64,000 bases of DNA, taken from NCBI GenBank assembly GCA_020630975.1, contig JAHDID010000028.1, positions 1-64,000 on the forward strand. Reading direction: 5' to 3'. The stretch comes from Verrucomicrobiota bacterium. Lineage in GTDB: Bacteria > Verrucomicrobiota > Verrucomicrobiia > Verrucomicrobiales > DEV007. The first letter of the stretch is position 1. Each line of letters opens with the position of its first letter. The notes under the pieces are model-generated. The model was not told where the DNA came from. It saw only the letters and a list, made by a program, of their open reading frames with translations, and did not search any database. This document shows, in pieces, positions 35,824 through 44,810 of the stretch. The position numbers and the translations under genes are program-made.

Positions 35824-37593
35824 ATGAAGCTGCTCTCCTTAGCCCTGTGCTCTACTGCTGCCATCATCTGCCTCTGTAGCCCCTCCGGCCTACAGGCAGA
35901 GCCAGATCGCCACACTTGGACCATGCCTGCTGGCGATAAAATCACTGGCGATGTGGAGATGGCCGATGCCCGTGGCGTCATCATCAAACGCGAAGATGGC
36001 AACAACGCGTGGATACCAGTCGGCGACATGATCGAGAGCGATGCCGCGCTACTGCAGTCGTGGCTCGCCACCGACAACAAACCTGCTGCCTTCGCCGAGG
36101 TCAAAGAAACCCTGATTCGCACCAAGGTCGGCGCCCTGGCCTTTGATCGTGCACAGATCCAAGCAGCCCCCGGCGAGCTGGTGATGCTAAAACTGCAAAA
36201 CGATGAAGATCTGCAGCACAATCTGATCCTCTGCTCCGAGCCGACCAAAGAATACGGCCAAGAACTAGCGATGCGCGCCATGGCTCTAGCCGGTGAGGGC
36301 ATGGCCAAAGAATGGATCCCCGATGGCGATGGTATCCTAGCTGCGACTCGTATGGTAGACCCACACCAGGGGTCGAAAATCTATTTCCGCGCGCCCATGG
36401 AAGTCGGCAAATACGCCTACGTCTGCACCTTTCCCGGACACGCGATGGTGATGAACGGTCTCATGATCGTCGGCGAGCCAGAGGACGATAACGAAACACC
36501 TCTGTATAGTGATGTGACCTACTCGGTCTACCAGGGCAAATGGCAAAAGCTACCCGACTGGAGCACCCTGACACCGGTAAAAGAGGGCAAACAAGTCGGG
36601 AAACTCGATGCCACTGCATTTGAGCTGAAAAACAACTACGGCATCGTCTGGAAAGGCACCTTCAATGCACCAGCAGACGGAGAGTATGATTTCTTCCTCA
36701 ATAGCGATGACGGCTCTCGCCTATCCGTAAATGGTAATGAGATCGCTATATTCGATGGTATCCACGGAAAAGCCGGCACACCCAAAACCGGCAAAGCTAC
36801 GCTAAAAGCCGGAGCCAATGAACTGGTGATCGAGTACTTCCAGGGCGGTGGCCACATCGTGCTATCGGTAGCCGCATCGGGCCCCGAGCTCGAGCTGACC
36901 AGCCTGACGCCTGACAATGCCAAAGGCGACGAAAAATTTGGCATCCCTCTCTATCCGGAAAATGGCGAAGCGATGATCTATCGAAACTTCATCACCGGTA
37001 TCGATGACGCACGCGGTATCGCCGTCGGCTTCAGCGAGGGTGTGCACTACGGATACGATGCTAGCAATGGCCGTCTGGCCATAGCCTGGCGCGGTGGCTA
37101 CATCGATGCCAAGCGCCACTGGACTGGGCGCGGCCAGGGCTACCAGCCACCATCTGCCAAAACCACAGCTATCGCCCCCGGTGTGCAGAGTCTGGCAGTG
37201 CTAGATGATGTCGCTGCCGAATGGCCTAGCGACGACTTCGTCAAAAATAGCAAGAGCCGAAAATACTCAGGGCCCGAGCGGACTGCTAGCGGATACACTT
37301 TTGGCGGCTACGAGCTGAATGCCAAACGCCAGCCCACCTTTCTCTGGAGCTGGAGAGACATCGAGGTGACAGACTTCATCTCGCCATCCGCTAGCGGCGA
37401 GCTAAAGCGCGAGATCACCCTAAAAGGCAAGGCTCCGAGCAGCGGCAGTCTACTATACTACCTAGGCCAGCAAGGATCTGGACTACAGGTCCAGCTAGAG
37501 GGTGCCGAGCTAGTCACGACTGGCAAAGATAATCGCGCAAAGATCGATCTCAGCTCCGGTCAGGCCACTCTAGTTGTTCACTACACTTTCTAA
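35824..37593 (+). CDS. Exported SHD1, azurin-like and PA14 domain protein
   Basis: This 589-residue protein has a signal peptide ending near SGLQAEP. Residues about 30-82 resemble the SHD1 domain common in PVC secreted proteins. Residues about 95-216 are a cupredoxin: H132 in LQHNLIL and C201, H206 and M210 in VCTFPGHAMVM give the azurin-type C-x4-H-x3-M spacing with a full type 1 copper ligand set, so electron transfer is likely. A PA14-like domain follows (about 225-355, TFNAPADGEYDFFLNSDDGS), usually carbohydrate-binding. The last ~200 residues, beginning YRNFITGIDDARGIAVGF, resemble the module found with cytochromes in this phylum but I cannot name it firmly. The next gene, 57 bp downstream on the same strand, encodes a beta-propeller that often accompanies such proteins. 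Confidence 0.85.
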   Translation: MKLLSLALCSTAAIICLCSPSGLQAEPDRHTWTMPAGDKITGDVEMADARGVIIKREDGNNAWIPVGDMIESDAALLQSWLATDNKPAAFAEVKETLIRTKVGALAFDRAQIQAAPGELVMLKLQNDEDLQHNLILCSEPTKEYGQELAMRAMALAGEGMAKEWIPDGDGILAATRMVDPHQGSKIYFRAPMEVGKYAYVCTFPGHAMVMNGLMIVGEPEDDNETPLYSDVTYSVYQGKWQKLPDWSTLTPVKEGKQVGKLDATAFELKNNYGIVWKGTFNAPADGEYDFFLNSDDGSRLSVNGNEIAIFDGIHGKAGTPKTGKATLKAGANELVIEYFQGGGHIVLSVAASGPELELTSLTPDNAKGDEKFGIPLYPENGEAMIYRNFITGIDDARGIAVGFSEGVHYGYDASNGRLAIAWRGGYIDAKRHWTGRGQGYQPPSAKTTAIAPGVQSLAVLDDVAAEWPSDDFVKNSKSRKYSGPERTASGYTFGGYELNAKRQPTFLWSWRDIEVTDFISPSASGELKREITLKGKAPSSGSLLYYLGQQGSGLQVQLEGAELVTTGKDNRAKIDLSSGQATLVVHYTF

Positions 37594-37650
37594 GTCCATA
37601 ACCACTACCTTCTTAAATTTCACCGACTCACTTCCTACACTTTTTTGGCT

Positions 37651-39117
37651 ATGACTAGACTACTACTTTCTCTATCTGCCGCATATGCCATCGGCTCGAT
37701 CGGCTACTCCGATGAACCGACCCAGGCTGACTACTACACCACCACCAATCTCCCCTCCCCTGAGAGCGTCGTCCCAGAGGTAAGCGGACTGGAGATGGAT
37801 GACAAAGGCCGCCTCTACGTGGCGACACGCCGTGGCAATATCTGGCGGCTCGACACTCCTAGCGCAGAGTCTGGCGACATGGACTGGCATCTGTGGGCAC
37901 AGGGCCTACACGAGCCACTCGGTCTATCTTGGCAAAAGGGTAGTCTCTACTGTACCCAGCGCCCCGAGGTGACTCAGATGACGGATAAAGATGGCGATGG
38001 CCGTGCTGACATCTTCAAAACTATCAATGCCGACTGGGGTATCAATGGCGACTACCATGAGTATGCCTTTGGCTCGACTCATGATAAAGAAGGCAATATC
38101 TGGATCACCCTATGCCTGACCGGATCTGGCGGCTACAGCAGCGACTTCCGTGGCTGGTGTGTACGGGTAACGCCCGGTGGCGAGATGATCCCGACGACCT
38201 CTGGTATCCGCTCGCCAGGGGGGATCGGATTCGACCTAGAGGGCCGTGCCTACTACTGCGACAACCAAGGGCTATGGAATGGCTCCAGCTCGCTAAAGCA
38301 TCTGGCACCCGGTTCCTTTCAGGGAAATCCGACCGGCTTCAAAGCCTACGACGAGCTGGACGAAAACCTACTCGGTGGCAAACCTGTGGTTCCCAATTCC
38401 GACAGCCGCATGGAGACCGAGCGCGAGCGAATCGAGCAGCTCTGTCCACCTGCCGTCATCCTACCACACGGCAAGGTCGGCCAATCGCCCACCGGTATCA
38501 TCCCATTCCCAGCGGACGGCTCCTTCGGCCCATTCGAGGGTCAGCTGATGGTAGCGGAGCAGACCTACTCGCAAGTGCAGCGCGTCTTTCTCGAAGAAGT
38601 GAATGGCTACATGCAGGGGGCGACATTCCACTTTCTCGACGGCTTCCGCTCGGGCAATATCGCCCTAAAACTCCATGACGGAGCGCTCTACACCGGTGGA
38701 TCCAATCGCGGCTGGGGTGCCAAGGGTGGCAAGGTATTCGCCATGGAGCGAGTCAACTGGAATGGCAAAGTCCCATTCGAGGTAAAAGAAATGCGCGCCA
38801 AGCCAGACGGCTTTGAGCTGACCTTTACCCAGCCTGTCGATCCTGCTACCGCAGGAGACATATCATCCTACAGTCTAGAGACCTGGACCTATGTGTACAA
38901 AAGCGGCTACGGCAGTCCGGAGGTAGACCAGACCACACCTGCGATCACAAATATCGCTGTAGCTGCCGATGGCTTGAGCGCACGACTGACGGTAGACAAA
39001 CTCATAAAAGGCCATGTCCATGCCCTAGAAATGGAAGGCGTGACGTCTGCCAAGGATGGACTACCTCTACTCAATCAGGTCGGCTACTACACACTGAATG
39101 AGATACCAAGCGAGTAA
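37651..39117 (+). CDS. Exported PQQ-dehydrogenase-like beta-propeller protein
   Basis: I start at ATG 37651 (MTRLLLSLSAAYAIGSIGYS), 488 residues; a TTG two codons upstream is less likely. The signal peptide ends near IGYSDEP. The body reads like a six-bladed propeller of the soluble glucose dehydrogenase/NHL type common in Verrucomicrobia and Planctomycetes: SGLEMDDKGRLYVATRRGNI, TDKDGDGRADIF, GSTHDKEGNIWITLCLTGSG and SGIRSPGGIGFDLEGRAYY. The C-terminus contains an Ig-like segment (FELTFTQPVDPATAGDISSY). It probably partners the copper/PA14 protein encoded just upstream in oxidation of a sugar or polysaccharide in the periplasm; substrate and cofactor are not evident from sequence. It is convergent with the Sel1 gene. 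Confidence 0.85.
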   Translation: MTRLLLSLSAAYAIGSIGYSDEPTQADYYTTTNLPSPESVVPEVSGLEMDDKGRLYVATRRGNIWRLDTPSAESGDMDWHLWAQGLHEPLGLSWQKGSLYCTQRPEVTQMTDKDGDGRADIFKTINADWGINGDYHEYAFGSTHDKEGNIWITLCLTGSGGYSSDFRGWCVRVTPGGEMIPTTSGIRSPGGIGFDLEGRAYYCDNQGLWNGSSSLKHLAPGSFQGNPTGFKAYDELDENLLGGKPVVPNSDSRMETERERIEQLCPPAVILPHGKVGQSPTGIIPFPADGSFGPFEGQLMVAEQTYSQVQRVFLEEVNGYMQGATFHFLDGFRSGNIALKLHDGALYTGGSNRGWGAKGGKVFAMERVNWNGKVPFEVKEMRAKPDGFELTFTQPVDPATAGDISSYSLETWTYVYKSGYGSPEVDQTTPAITNIAVAADGLSARLTVDKLIKGHVHALEMEGVTSAKDGLPLLNQVGYYTLNEIPSE

Positions 39118-39147
39118 GCACTCGGCGATCGCCTCTGCCACTGCAGC

Positions 39148-41046
39148 TTAACCTGTAGTGGCGACGATACTAGAGATCTGATTTTCCTCACACCAGCGGA
39201 CTGCCTCGGGATGCCCTTTCTTCGCTGATGCGACGTACCACACCATTGCCTTTTGGGTATCGAGCTCACGCCCGATACCTTTCTCATAGCACCTCGCCAG
39301 TACTAGCATACAATTGGCGTCGCCTTGGCGGCTGCCTTCCTCAAAAATATCCGCAGCCTTATTGACATTTCGATCTACCCCCTGCCCTAGAAAATACCTC
39401 ACACCCAGATTGTATTTGGCAGGTAGGTATTCGAGCTCGACAGCTTGATTAAACAACTCAAAGGCACGCTCATCATCGCGCTCCACTCCCCAGCCCCTTA
39501 TGTAGCAGACCCCCAGTAAATCCATCGCCTGAGCATTGCCATCAGCGCTACTCTCGGACAGAAACTGAACACCCCGCAGGTAATCCACATCGCCACCGCG
39601 CCCAAAGATAAGACACTCGCCGGCATAGTATTTCGCATTCGAGTCGCCCAGCTCAGCCGCATCGAGAAACATCTTTCGAGCCTTTGCCAAATCCTCTGCT
39701 GGCGCGTCACCATCGTCGAAGATCTTCTTCGCCATATCAGTGATGGTATCTGGACGATTTTTTGCGACTGCAAATTTCTTTCTCGCTTCACCTGCCAACT
39801 CCAGATCGCCCTGTTTCTCGTGATATCGGCTCAGCAAAAGGGCTGCCTCAGGAGTGTCGTCATCCATTTCCTCGATAAAGTCGCTGTCCACAGATGGAGC
39901 TACCAGGTCTTCATTTCTCGAGGGATCGGCACCGGCCACCATTAGATCATCAGTCTTGGCAGTAGCACTATCGCTACTAGCCCCCTCAAATGCCTGAGTC
40001 TTCTTAGGCCGAAAATTCGATAACCACTTGGTCACATCACCTACAGGATCGTCCATCGTAAAGTACAGTGCGCCAACGCCAACCAATACCATCAACCCAG
40101 CCGCCAAAGGTAGAACCTGCCCCGCCTTTCGCTCACCTTTAGATCGTCTCTTTTTCCGAGATCGAGTTCCACTGTCAGGGGCCATCTCACGAATCAAACC
40201 TCTGATGATCTCCCCATCGTCATCGCCTTTCTTAGTGATGACATTTACACTGGGACTCTCGGGCACGCGGCTCTCTACCTGGTTCACAGCGAATGCATCA
40301 CGCATCGGCATGGGTGCCGTCACTCTATCCCATCGCTTGCTAATGGCCGACTGTGGCTGCTGCTCCAGATAGCCCCGCAGACACTTTGCCAAATCAGCCA
40401 GGCTAGACCCACATCCGTAGACATCCGGCAGACCAGCAGCTTGTGCCGCACCCGCTTTCTCACAACCTGCCAGATAACAAAGTAGATCGCAGAACAAACG
40501 ATGGTTCTGAGAGTCTGCGCCCTCCTCGGCAAAAACAAAACCCAAATCCCCTATCACTAACCGTAAGCCGTCACCACTCGCACTCTCTCCCACAACCCAG
40601 ACCGACTCTGGCCCGAAAGTGACCGCCGATAGAAAATCAGAACCGATAGCCAATAACCCATCCGCTAAACTCAAGGTCAACTCCGCTGCTCGCACTGGTG
40701 AGAAGCGGCCATTGCGCATCACATAGCGAGTCACTGGCTCTCCAGAAATTTCTTCCGATACGTACCTCGCAAACTCCCTATCCCGTCCTGTCTTCACCAA
40801 CTTTGGCAGCACATCACTCTTGGACTCCGATGCGGCCAGCTGCTCCCAAGCAGCCACATATCTCTTAGCTTCCTCCTCATCGTCGCAAGTCCTTATCGCT
40901 AAATGATAAAGAGCCCCCAGCTTGCGCCCTTCGACCAAGCAACAAGCCAGATCACGGCCAGCGGGCAATTCACAAGGCTGGTCGCCGTAGAGCGTAAAGG
41001 GTTCAGCAGTTAAGGCTTCAGCGAGAGGATGATGACTGGAATTCAT
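39148..41046 (-). CDS. Pseudokinase-like membrane protein with Sel1 repeats
   Basis: This protein has 632 residues. The N-terminal 250 residues look like a degenerate protein-kinase fold: GEPVTRYVMRNGRFSPVRAA and LTLSLADGLLAI resemble helices of the C-lobe, but the catalytic HRD is missing and GDLGF stands where DFG should be, so it is probably inactive. A basic stretch (RSRKKRRSKGERKAG) precedes one transmembrane helix (LPLAAGLMVLVGVGALYF, about 304-322). An acidic linker follows, then five or so Sel1-type repeats (about 450-620) such as AMDLLGVCYIRGWGVERDD and PAKYNLGVRYFLGQGVDRN. Sel1 repeats mediate protein-protein contact, so a periplasmic scaffold or signalling role is likely. The upstream region is AT-rich. 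Confidence 0.85.
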   Translation of the reverse strand: MNSSHHPLAEALTAEPFTLYGDQPCELPAGRDLACCLVEGRKLGALYHLAIRTCDDEEEAKRYVAAWEQLAASESKSDVLPKLVKTGRDREFARYVSEEISGEPVTRYVMRNGRFSPVRAAELTLSLADGLLAIGSDFLSAVTFGPESVWVVGESASGDGLRLVIGDLGFVFAEEGADSQNHRLFCDLLCYLAGCEKAGAAQAAGLPDVYGCGSSLADLAKCLRGYLEQQPQSAISKRWDRVTAPMPMRDAFAVNQVESRVPESPSVNVITKKGDDDGEIIRGLIREMAPDSGTRSRKKRRSKGERKAGQVLPLAAGLMVLVGVGALYFTMDDPVGDVTKWLSNFRPKKTQAFEGASSDSATAKTDDLMVAGADPSRNEDLVAPSVDSDFIEEMDDDTPEAALLLSRYHEKQGDLELAGEARKKFAVAKNRPDTITDMAKKIFDDGDAPAEDLAKARKMFLDAAELGDSNAKYYAGECLIFGRGGDVDYLRGVQFLSESSADGNAQAMDLLGVCYIRGWGVERDDERAFELFNQAVELEYLPAKYNLGVRYFLGQGVDRNVNKAADIFEEGSRQGDANCMLVLARCYEKGIGRELDTQKAMVWYVASAKKGHPEAVRWCEENQISSIVATTG

Positions 41047-41310
41047 ACGTTCTGATTATGAAAATAATATAAATTTTATTAATTTCAAATCTAATTTCTG
41101 ATAATTATATCAAAGCAGGTATGCCAGATAAGGAGGGACGCACGTGCTCATCGCCCGCAAGCTGAAAGCTACCCATGCGCGACGCCTAAGGTTGCCCGGC
41201 AGCCAAAAGCAGCCGCTCCTTAGCGGAGTCTCTGCAACTCCGCGCCCTACGAGCTCAGGGAGGGGCGTGCCTTTAGCCGCCCGGCAACCCGAGCACCCTA
41301 CCTAAGCCTC
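41047..41310. repeat. Intergenic region with several REP-like hairpins
   Basis: The first 70 bp are AT-rich and probably hold the promoter of the Sel1 gene. Then come REP-like palindromes: GTTGCCCGGCAGCC at about 41190-41203, CGGAGT/ACTCCG at 41224-41242 followed by CGCCCTACG, and GGGGCG/CGCCC at about 41260-41282 followed by GGCAACCC. No gene is seen. Confidence 0.6.
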
Positions 41311-41373
41311 GGGAGCGCCGACGTCCTCGTCGGCACCTCATCAAGGCGAGCCGACGAGGACGTCGGCGCTCCC
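41311..41373. terminator. Perfect 24-bp inverted repeat, two opposed REPs
   Basis: Positions 41311-41334 and 41350-41373 are exact reverse complements separated by 15 nt. Each arm itself contains a GCCGACG/CGTCGGC hairpin, so the unit is a pair of REPs in opposite orientation. It lies 10 bp after the stop of the EF-hand gene (minus strand) and can serve as its terminator. Confidence 0.85.
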
Positions 41374-41383
41374 AGGTTTTATA

Positions 41384-42799
41384 TTAATCCCCAATCCCAT
41401 CACCATCCGCATCAGTCACTCCACTCAGCGGATTCTCGATCACGGCCTGCCAAGCGATTTTGCGAAACACTTGGTCTAGCTCTGGGCTGGGGTAGTCCTG
41501 CCTATTCCCCCGAAAATTCACCGCCCCCTCGATCAGCTCAGGAGATTTTTTGTATAGCGTGGCGTAAAACACATAACCCTCAAGCCGGTCGAAACCAGTG
41601 CCCAAGTGACCGCGATGATCTCGCCAGATGGAGCGATCCTCGCCAGTCACCATTTTGTGCAGACTCTTGACGCCCGGTAATTCCCCTTTCACCTGTAGGA
41701 CGGCTGCCTTGGTCACAGCGAGAGAGGTGGGCAAGATGTAGATCTTGTCCGGGTACTTCTCCCGCATCATGCTAATGAACGCTTCGAAAGGTTTATGTTT
41801 CTCCGCTTCCGCATTCAATAGAAATTCCTCGGTATAAGCCGACTCATCCTCTGGTGGGCTACCGCCATCATAGGGCCACAGGCGGATCCAGGCGTCGGAT
41901 AGGTAGAACTTCATATCCGGATTGTACTTCAGGCAGAAGTCCACCCAGCAGGTGTAGTACTCAGGCTGATCCTGATCATACGGTCCCCAAAACATCGCAT
42001 CCCAGCCGGCATTGGCGATCGCTGGTAGCAGGACCGGCTTGGGCCTTTTGTCGAAACCGAAGATACCATTCTCCTGCTCCCACTTGTAGCGCGTACTGCC
42101 AGTCATACCGCCGCTGGTATGAGTGTGAAGCGGCTGAGTAAATCCCGCCGCCTCGCAGATAGCTGGCAGAGTCGTGTAGCCCGGCTTCATGAAGCTGTGT
42201 CCAGTGCCCACGAGTCTCAGCACGCCATCTTCGGATTTCGGGACATTGGGGAAGTTGTCGCCATACTTAGCCACCATCTCTTCGGGAGTCAGGTAGCACA
42301 CGGCATGATCGGGGAATTTATCTTCCTTCCAGCCTGGATCAGGGACGAAGGTGCCTTTCTTTCCCGCCACTTGGCCGCCGCTGTTTTTCAATGCCTCTCG
42401 GTAGGCCGCAGCCTCCTCTGAGCTCAGGGTGCCATCGCCATCCGCATCGGATTCCGGAAAGCGTTTGAGCAGCTTGGCGAGCTGCGCAGGAGTCGCGCTA
42501 GAGGAGGAGGATGGCGTGCTGGGTGCGCTGCCAGTCAGCTTCTTGATCAGACCCAGCTGCTCGGCCTTCGACAGGCTGCCATCGCCATCGCTATCAGCAT
42601 CGGGGTACTTTCTCAGCACACCCTTTTGCACCATAGTCCACTCAACCCCAGTCAGTTTGCCGTCGCCATTGCGATCGGACTTCGGTAGCCTTTTGAGCAC
42701 TTCCTTTGTGAAAGCAGGCAGTGCTTCCTCCGCCGAGGCTATCATGGGCAGTGCTCCGAGGAGCACGCCCGAGAGAGAGAGTATGGCTATCTTCTTCAT
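41384..42799 (-). CDS. Exported EF-hand protein with SGNH-like domain
   Basis: This 471-residue protein has a signal peptide (MKKIAILSLSGVLLGALPMI, cleavage after ASA). Three canonical EF-hand loops follow: DRNGDGKLTGVE (42-53), DSDGDGSLSKAE (69-80) and DADGDGTLSSEE (118-129), separated by a Ser/Pro linker. A fourth dockerin-like DADGDGIGD closes the protein. The main domain begins LRLVGTGHSFMKPGY, which recalls block I of SGNH hydrolases with the serine in GHS, and includes a C-terminal DHRGHLG stretch, but I cannot match all SGNH blocks, so catalysis is unproven. Calcium binding is a safe inference. It is a single gene after an intergenic gap from the FKBP gene and shares general layout with the SGNH protein at 52 kb. 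Confidence 0.8.
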   Translation of the reverse strand: MKKIAILSLSGVLLGALPMIASAEEALPAFTKEVLKRLPKSDRNGDGKLTGVEWTMVQKGVLRKYPDADSDGDGSLSKAEQLGLIKKLTGSAPSTPSSSSSATPAQLAKLLKRFPESDADGDGTLSSEEAAAYREALKNSGGQVAGKKGTFVPDPGWKEDKFPDHAVCYLTPEEMVAKYGDNFPNVPKSEDGVLRLVGTGHSFMKPGYTTLPAICEAAGFTQPLHTHTSGGMTGSTRYKWEQENGIFGFDKRPKPVLLPAIANAGWDAMFWGPYDQDQPEYYTCWVDFCLKYNPDMKFYLSDAWIRLWPYDGGSPPEDESAYTEEFLLNAEAEKHKPFEAFISMMREKYPDKIYILPTSLAVTKAAVLQVKGELPGVKSLHKMVTGEDRSIWRDHRGHLGTGFDRLEGYVFYATLYKKSPELIEGAVNFRGNRQDYPSPELDQVFRKIAWQAVIENPLSGVTDADGDGIGD

Positions 42800-42885
42800 G
42801 CTAACTGAAGATATAGCCCCACTGACAGCGATTGGTTGTAGGAAAACAGATATTTTTTAGGAGGTCGCCCTCCACAAGGAGCTGT

Positions 42886-44097
42886 TTACTCTATCTCCAG
42901 CAGCTCGATATCGAATACCAGCATCCCACCGGGTCTGCCACCACCAGGATTTTCGCCATAGGCTAGGTCGGCAGGTATCCAGAAGCGGCGTTTTTCACCG
43001 ACTACCATGAGCTGCACGCCTTCGGTCCAGCCTTTGATCACTCCTCTAAGTGGAAAGCCAGTGGGCTCGCCTCGCACTACGGAACTATCAAATAGCTCAC
43101 CATCTGTGGTCCAGCCTGAGTAGTGGACTTCCACATAGCTACTGGCGGTTGGTTTCTCGGAGCCGGTGCCTTTCTTGATCACTTTCGATGCCAAACCTGA
43201 TTCAGTTTTCTCCGCATCCTCTGGTGCCTCGGCCACATCCTCGGGTGCCTCTGGTGGAGGGATGGGAGCACGAAAGTCGATCAGCTCGATATCAAACACG
43301 AGCGGACCCTGCGGTGCACGAGGATTTCCCGCTCCGGCTAACTCTTCTGGCAGCCATGCACGGCGCTTTTCGCCTTTCACCATCAGCTGTATCGCCTCGG
43401 ACCAGCCTTCTAGCATGACTTTGTCCAAAGGCAGGGTGATCGGCTCGCCTCGGTCGGCGGTATTCATGATCAGATCGCCATCGGCATCCCAGCCCGCGAT
43501 GTGAGCTGTTACGGTGTAGTCCTCGCCCGGTTTGTCTTCCCCCTCGCCTTCGGTCAGCACTTTGGTAGCGAGACCGGAGTCGGTTTTTTCAGCGTCTTCA
43601 GGTGGCGCATCGAGATGCTCCGGTGCCTCAGGAGGTGCTGGCTTGTGATCGATGCTGACTAGGTCGATATCGAAAACCAACATGCCCCCAGGTCGGCCGC
43701 CGCCGGGATTCTCTCCGTAGGCCAGGTCGGCAGGTATCCAGAAGCGGCGCTTCTCGCCCACCACCATCAGCTGCACACCCTCAGTCCAGCCTTTGATCAC
43801 TCCATTCAGCGGAAAGCTAGTGGTCTGCCCGCGATTGTGAGAGCTATCGAATAGCTCACCATCCGTCGTCCAGCCAGAGTAGTGCACCTCGACTTCGTCG
43901 TGCGCCTCAGGGTGCTCTTCGCCAGTGCCTTTCTTGATGACTTTCGAGGCGAGTCCAGTCTCGCTCACTAGAGCATCTGCAGGGGCTTCAGCCACATCGT
44001 CTGGTGCCGTAGTTGGATCTTGGTCGTCTGCTTTTGACATCGTATTGAGTAATAAAAAGAATGCTGTGAGAATAGAAATCGAAGTGGATGGTTTCAT
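42886..44097 (-). CDS. Exported triple FKBP-type peptidyl-prolyl isomerase
   Basis: This 403-residue protein has a signal peptide (ISILTAFFLLLNTMSKA) and three tandem FKBP domains (about 47-152, 168-277 and 293-403), joined by Pro/Glu/Ala-rich linkers. Domains 1 and 3 are nearly identical (VHYSGWTTDGELFDSS, GVIKGWTEGVQLMVVGEKRR and WIPADLAYGENPGGGRPGG) and keep the usual active-site pattern. Domain 2 is diverged: it has AHIAGWDADGDLIMNTADRG and lacks several aromatic residues, so it is probably inactive as an isomerase and may bind substrate. The protein should assist folding of exported proteins in the periplasm. The high identity of domains 1 and 3 points to recent internal duplication or conversion. 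It is divergent from the sigma-factor operon. Confidence 0.93.
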   Translation of the reverse strand: MKPSTSISILTAFFLLLNTMSKADDQDPTTAPDDVAEAPADALVSETGLASKVIKKGTGEEHPEAHDEVEVHYSGWTTDGELFDSSHNRGQTTSFPLNGVIKGWTEGVQLMVVGEKRRFWIPADLAYGENPGGGRPGGMLVFDIDLVSIDHKPAPPEAPEHLDAPPEDAEKTDSGLATKVLTEGEGEDKPGEDYTVTAHIAGWDADGDLIMNTADRGEPITLPLDKVMLEGWSEAIQLMVKGEKRRAWLPEELAGAGNPRAPQGPLVFDIELIDFRAPIPPPEAPEDVAEAPEDAEKTESGLASKVIKKGTGSEKPTASSYVEVHYSGWTTDGELFDSSVVRGEPTGFPLRGVIKGWTEGVQLMVVGEKRRFWIPADLAYGENPGGGRPGGMLVFDIELLEIE

Positions 44098-44279
44098 CGT
44101 GGGTGGGTTGGGTAGCCGAAGACGCTTAGTGGTGATTGGTTAGGGTGTCAAACGCTGGCTCTGATGAAGGGACTAGGCGCGCCCGGTCCCTGTGCTATAG
44201 GGCAAAATCAAAAAGTGAAGATTTTTGTTAAGAGTTGCCCCGATACTATCTAAAATAGGCGAACCCAACGCTTTCGCCT

Positions 44280-44810
44280 TTGGACAACGATCAGGACAGA
44301 TTGACGGAAATCACACTACTATGGACGCAGGCGCAGCCGTCCGTGATGGCCTTTCTCCGCTCGGTCACACCTCAGCTGGCCGATGCCGAGGACCTGCTCC
44401 AGGACACGGCTCGACAGATCGCAGCTCGATTCGACGAGTATGACAAAGCGCGCCCCTTTGGCCCGTGGGCGATGGGTATCGCCAAGTACAAGGTCATGGA
44501 GTGGCGGCGCCGCCAGGCGAAGGGCGCTCTGCTGCTGGAGGAAGAAGCCATCGCCGCTATCCACTTTTCCTACTCCGAGCGCAGCGCAGACTGGCAGCAA
44601 GTCGGGCGTGCCATCGATCAGTGCCTAAAGACTGCCTCGCCTGCCGCAGAGGAGCTACTCCGCCTACGCTATCTCGAGGAGCTCAAGCCCGCTGCCATCG
44701 CCGAAAAACTAGGCACCACGGCCAACTCGGTATCCGTGCGCCTGAGCCGGGCTCGCGATGCCCTGCGCGACTGCCTGAGAAAACGACTAAAGGAGGTGCC
44801 ATCGTCATGA
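44280..44810 (+). CDS. ECF RNA polymerase sigma factor, PVC type
   Basis: This protein has 176 residues. Region 2 (about 15-85) includes AEDLLQDTARQIAARFDEYD and FGPWAMGIAKYKVMEWRRRQ, the core-binding and -10 recognition helices. Region 4 (about 118-170) includes AAEELLRLRYLEELKPAAIA and the recognition helix TTANSVSVRLSRARDAL. The start is TTG at 44280. It overlaps the next gene by 4 bp (ATGA at 44807-44810), with a good AGGAGGT ribosome site at 44791-44797 for that gene. The downstream FecR/LamG, DUF1549/DUF1553 and DUF1501 genes form the standard PVC cluster headed by such a sigma factor. It probably controls its own operon through the FecR-like partner. Confidence 0.92.
   Translation: MDNDQDRLTEITLLWTQAQPSVMAFLRSVTPQLADAEDLLQDTARQIAARFDEYDKARPFGPWAMGIAKYKVMEWRRRQAKGALLLEEEAIAAIHFSYSERSADWQQVGRAIDQCLKTASPAAEELLRLRYLEELKPAAIAEKLGTTANSVSVRLSRARDALRDCLRKRLKEVPSS

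Noticed and set aside
35589-36308. Minus-strand reading frame of 239 codons
   Set aside because: Most of it is antisense to the well-supported copper/PA14 gene, and the rest has no protein-like features.
44465-44806. Upstream extension of the FecR/LamG frame through the sigma-factor gene
   Set aside because: It is an out-of-frame reading of the sigma gene; the ATGA overlap and AGGAGGT site fix the start at 44807.
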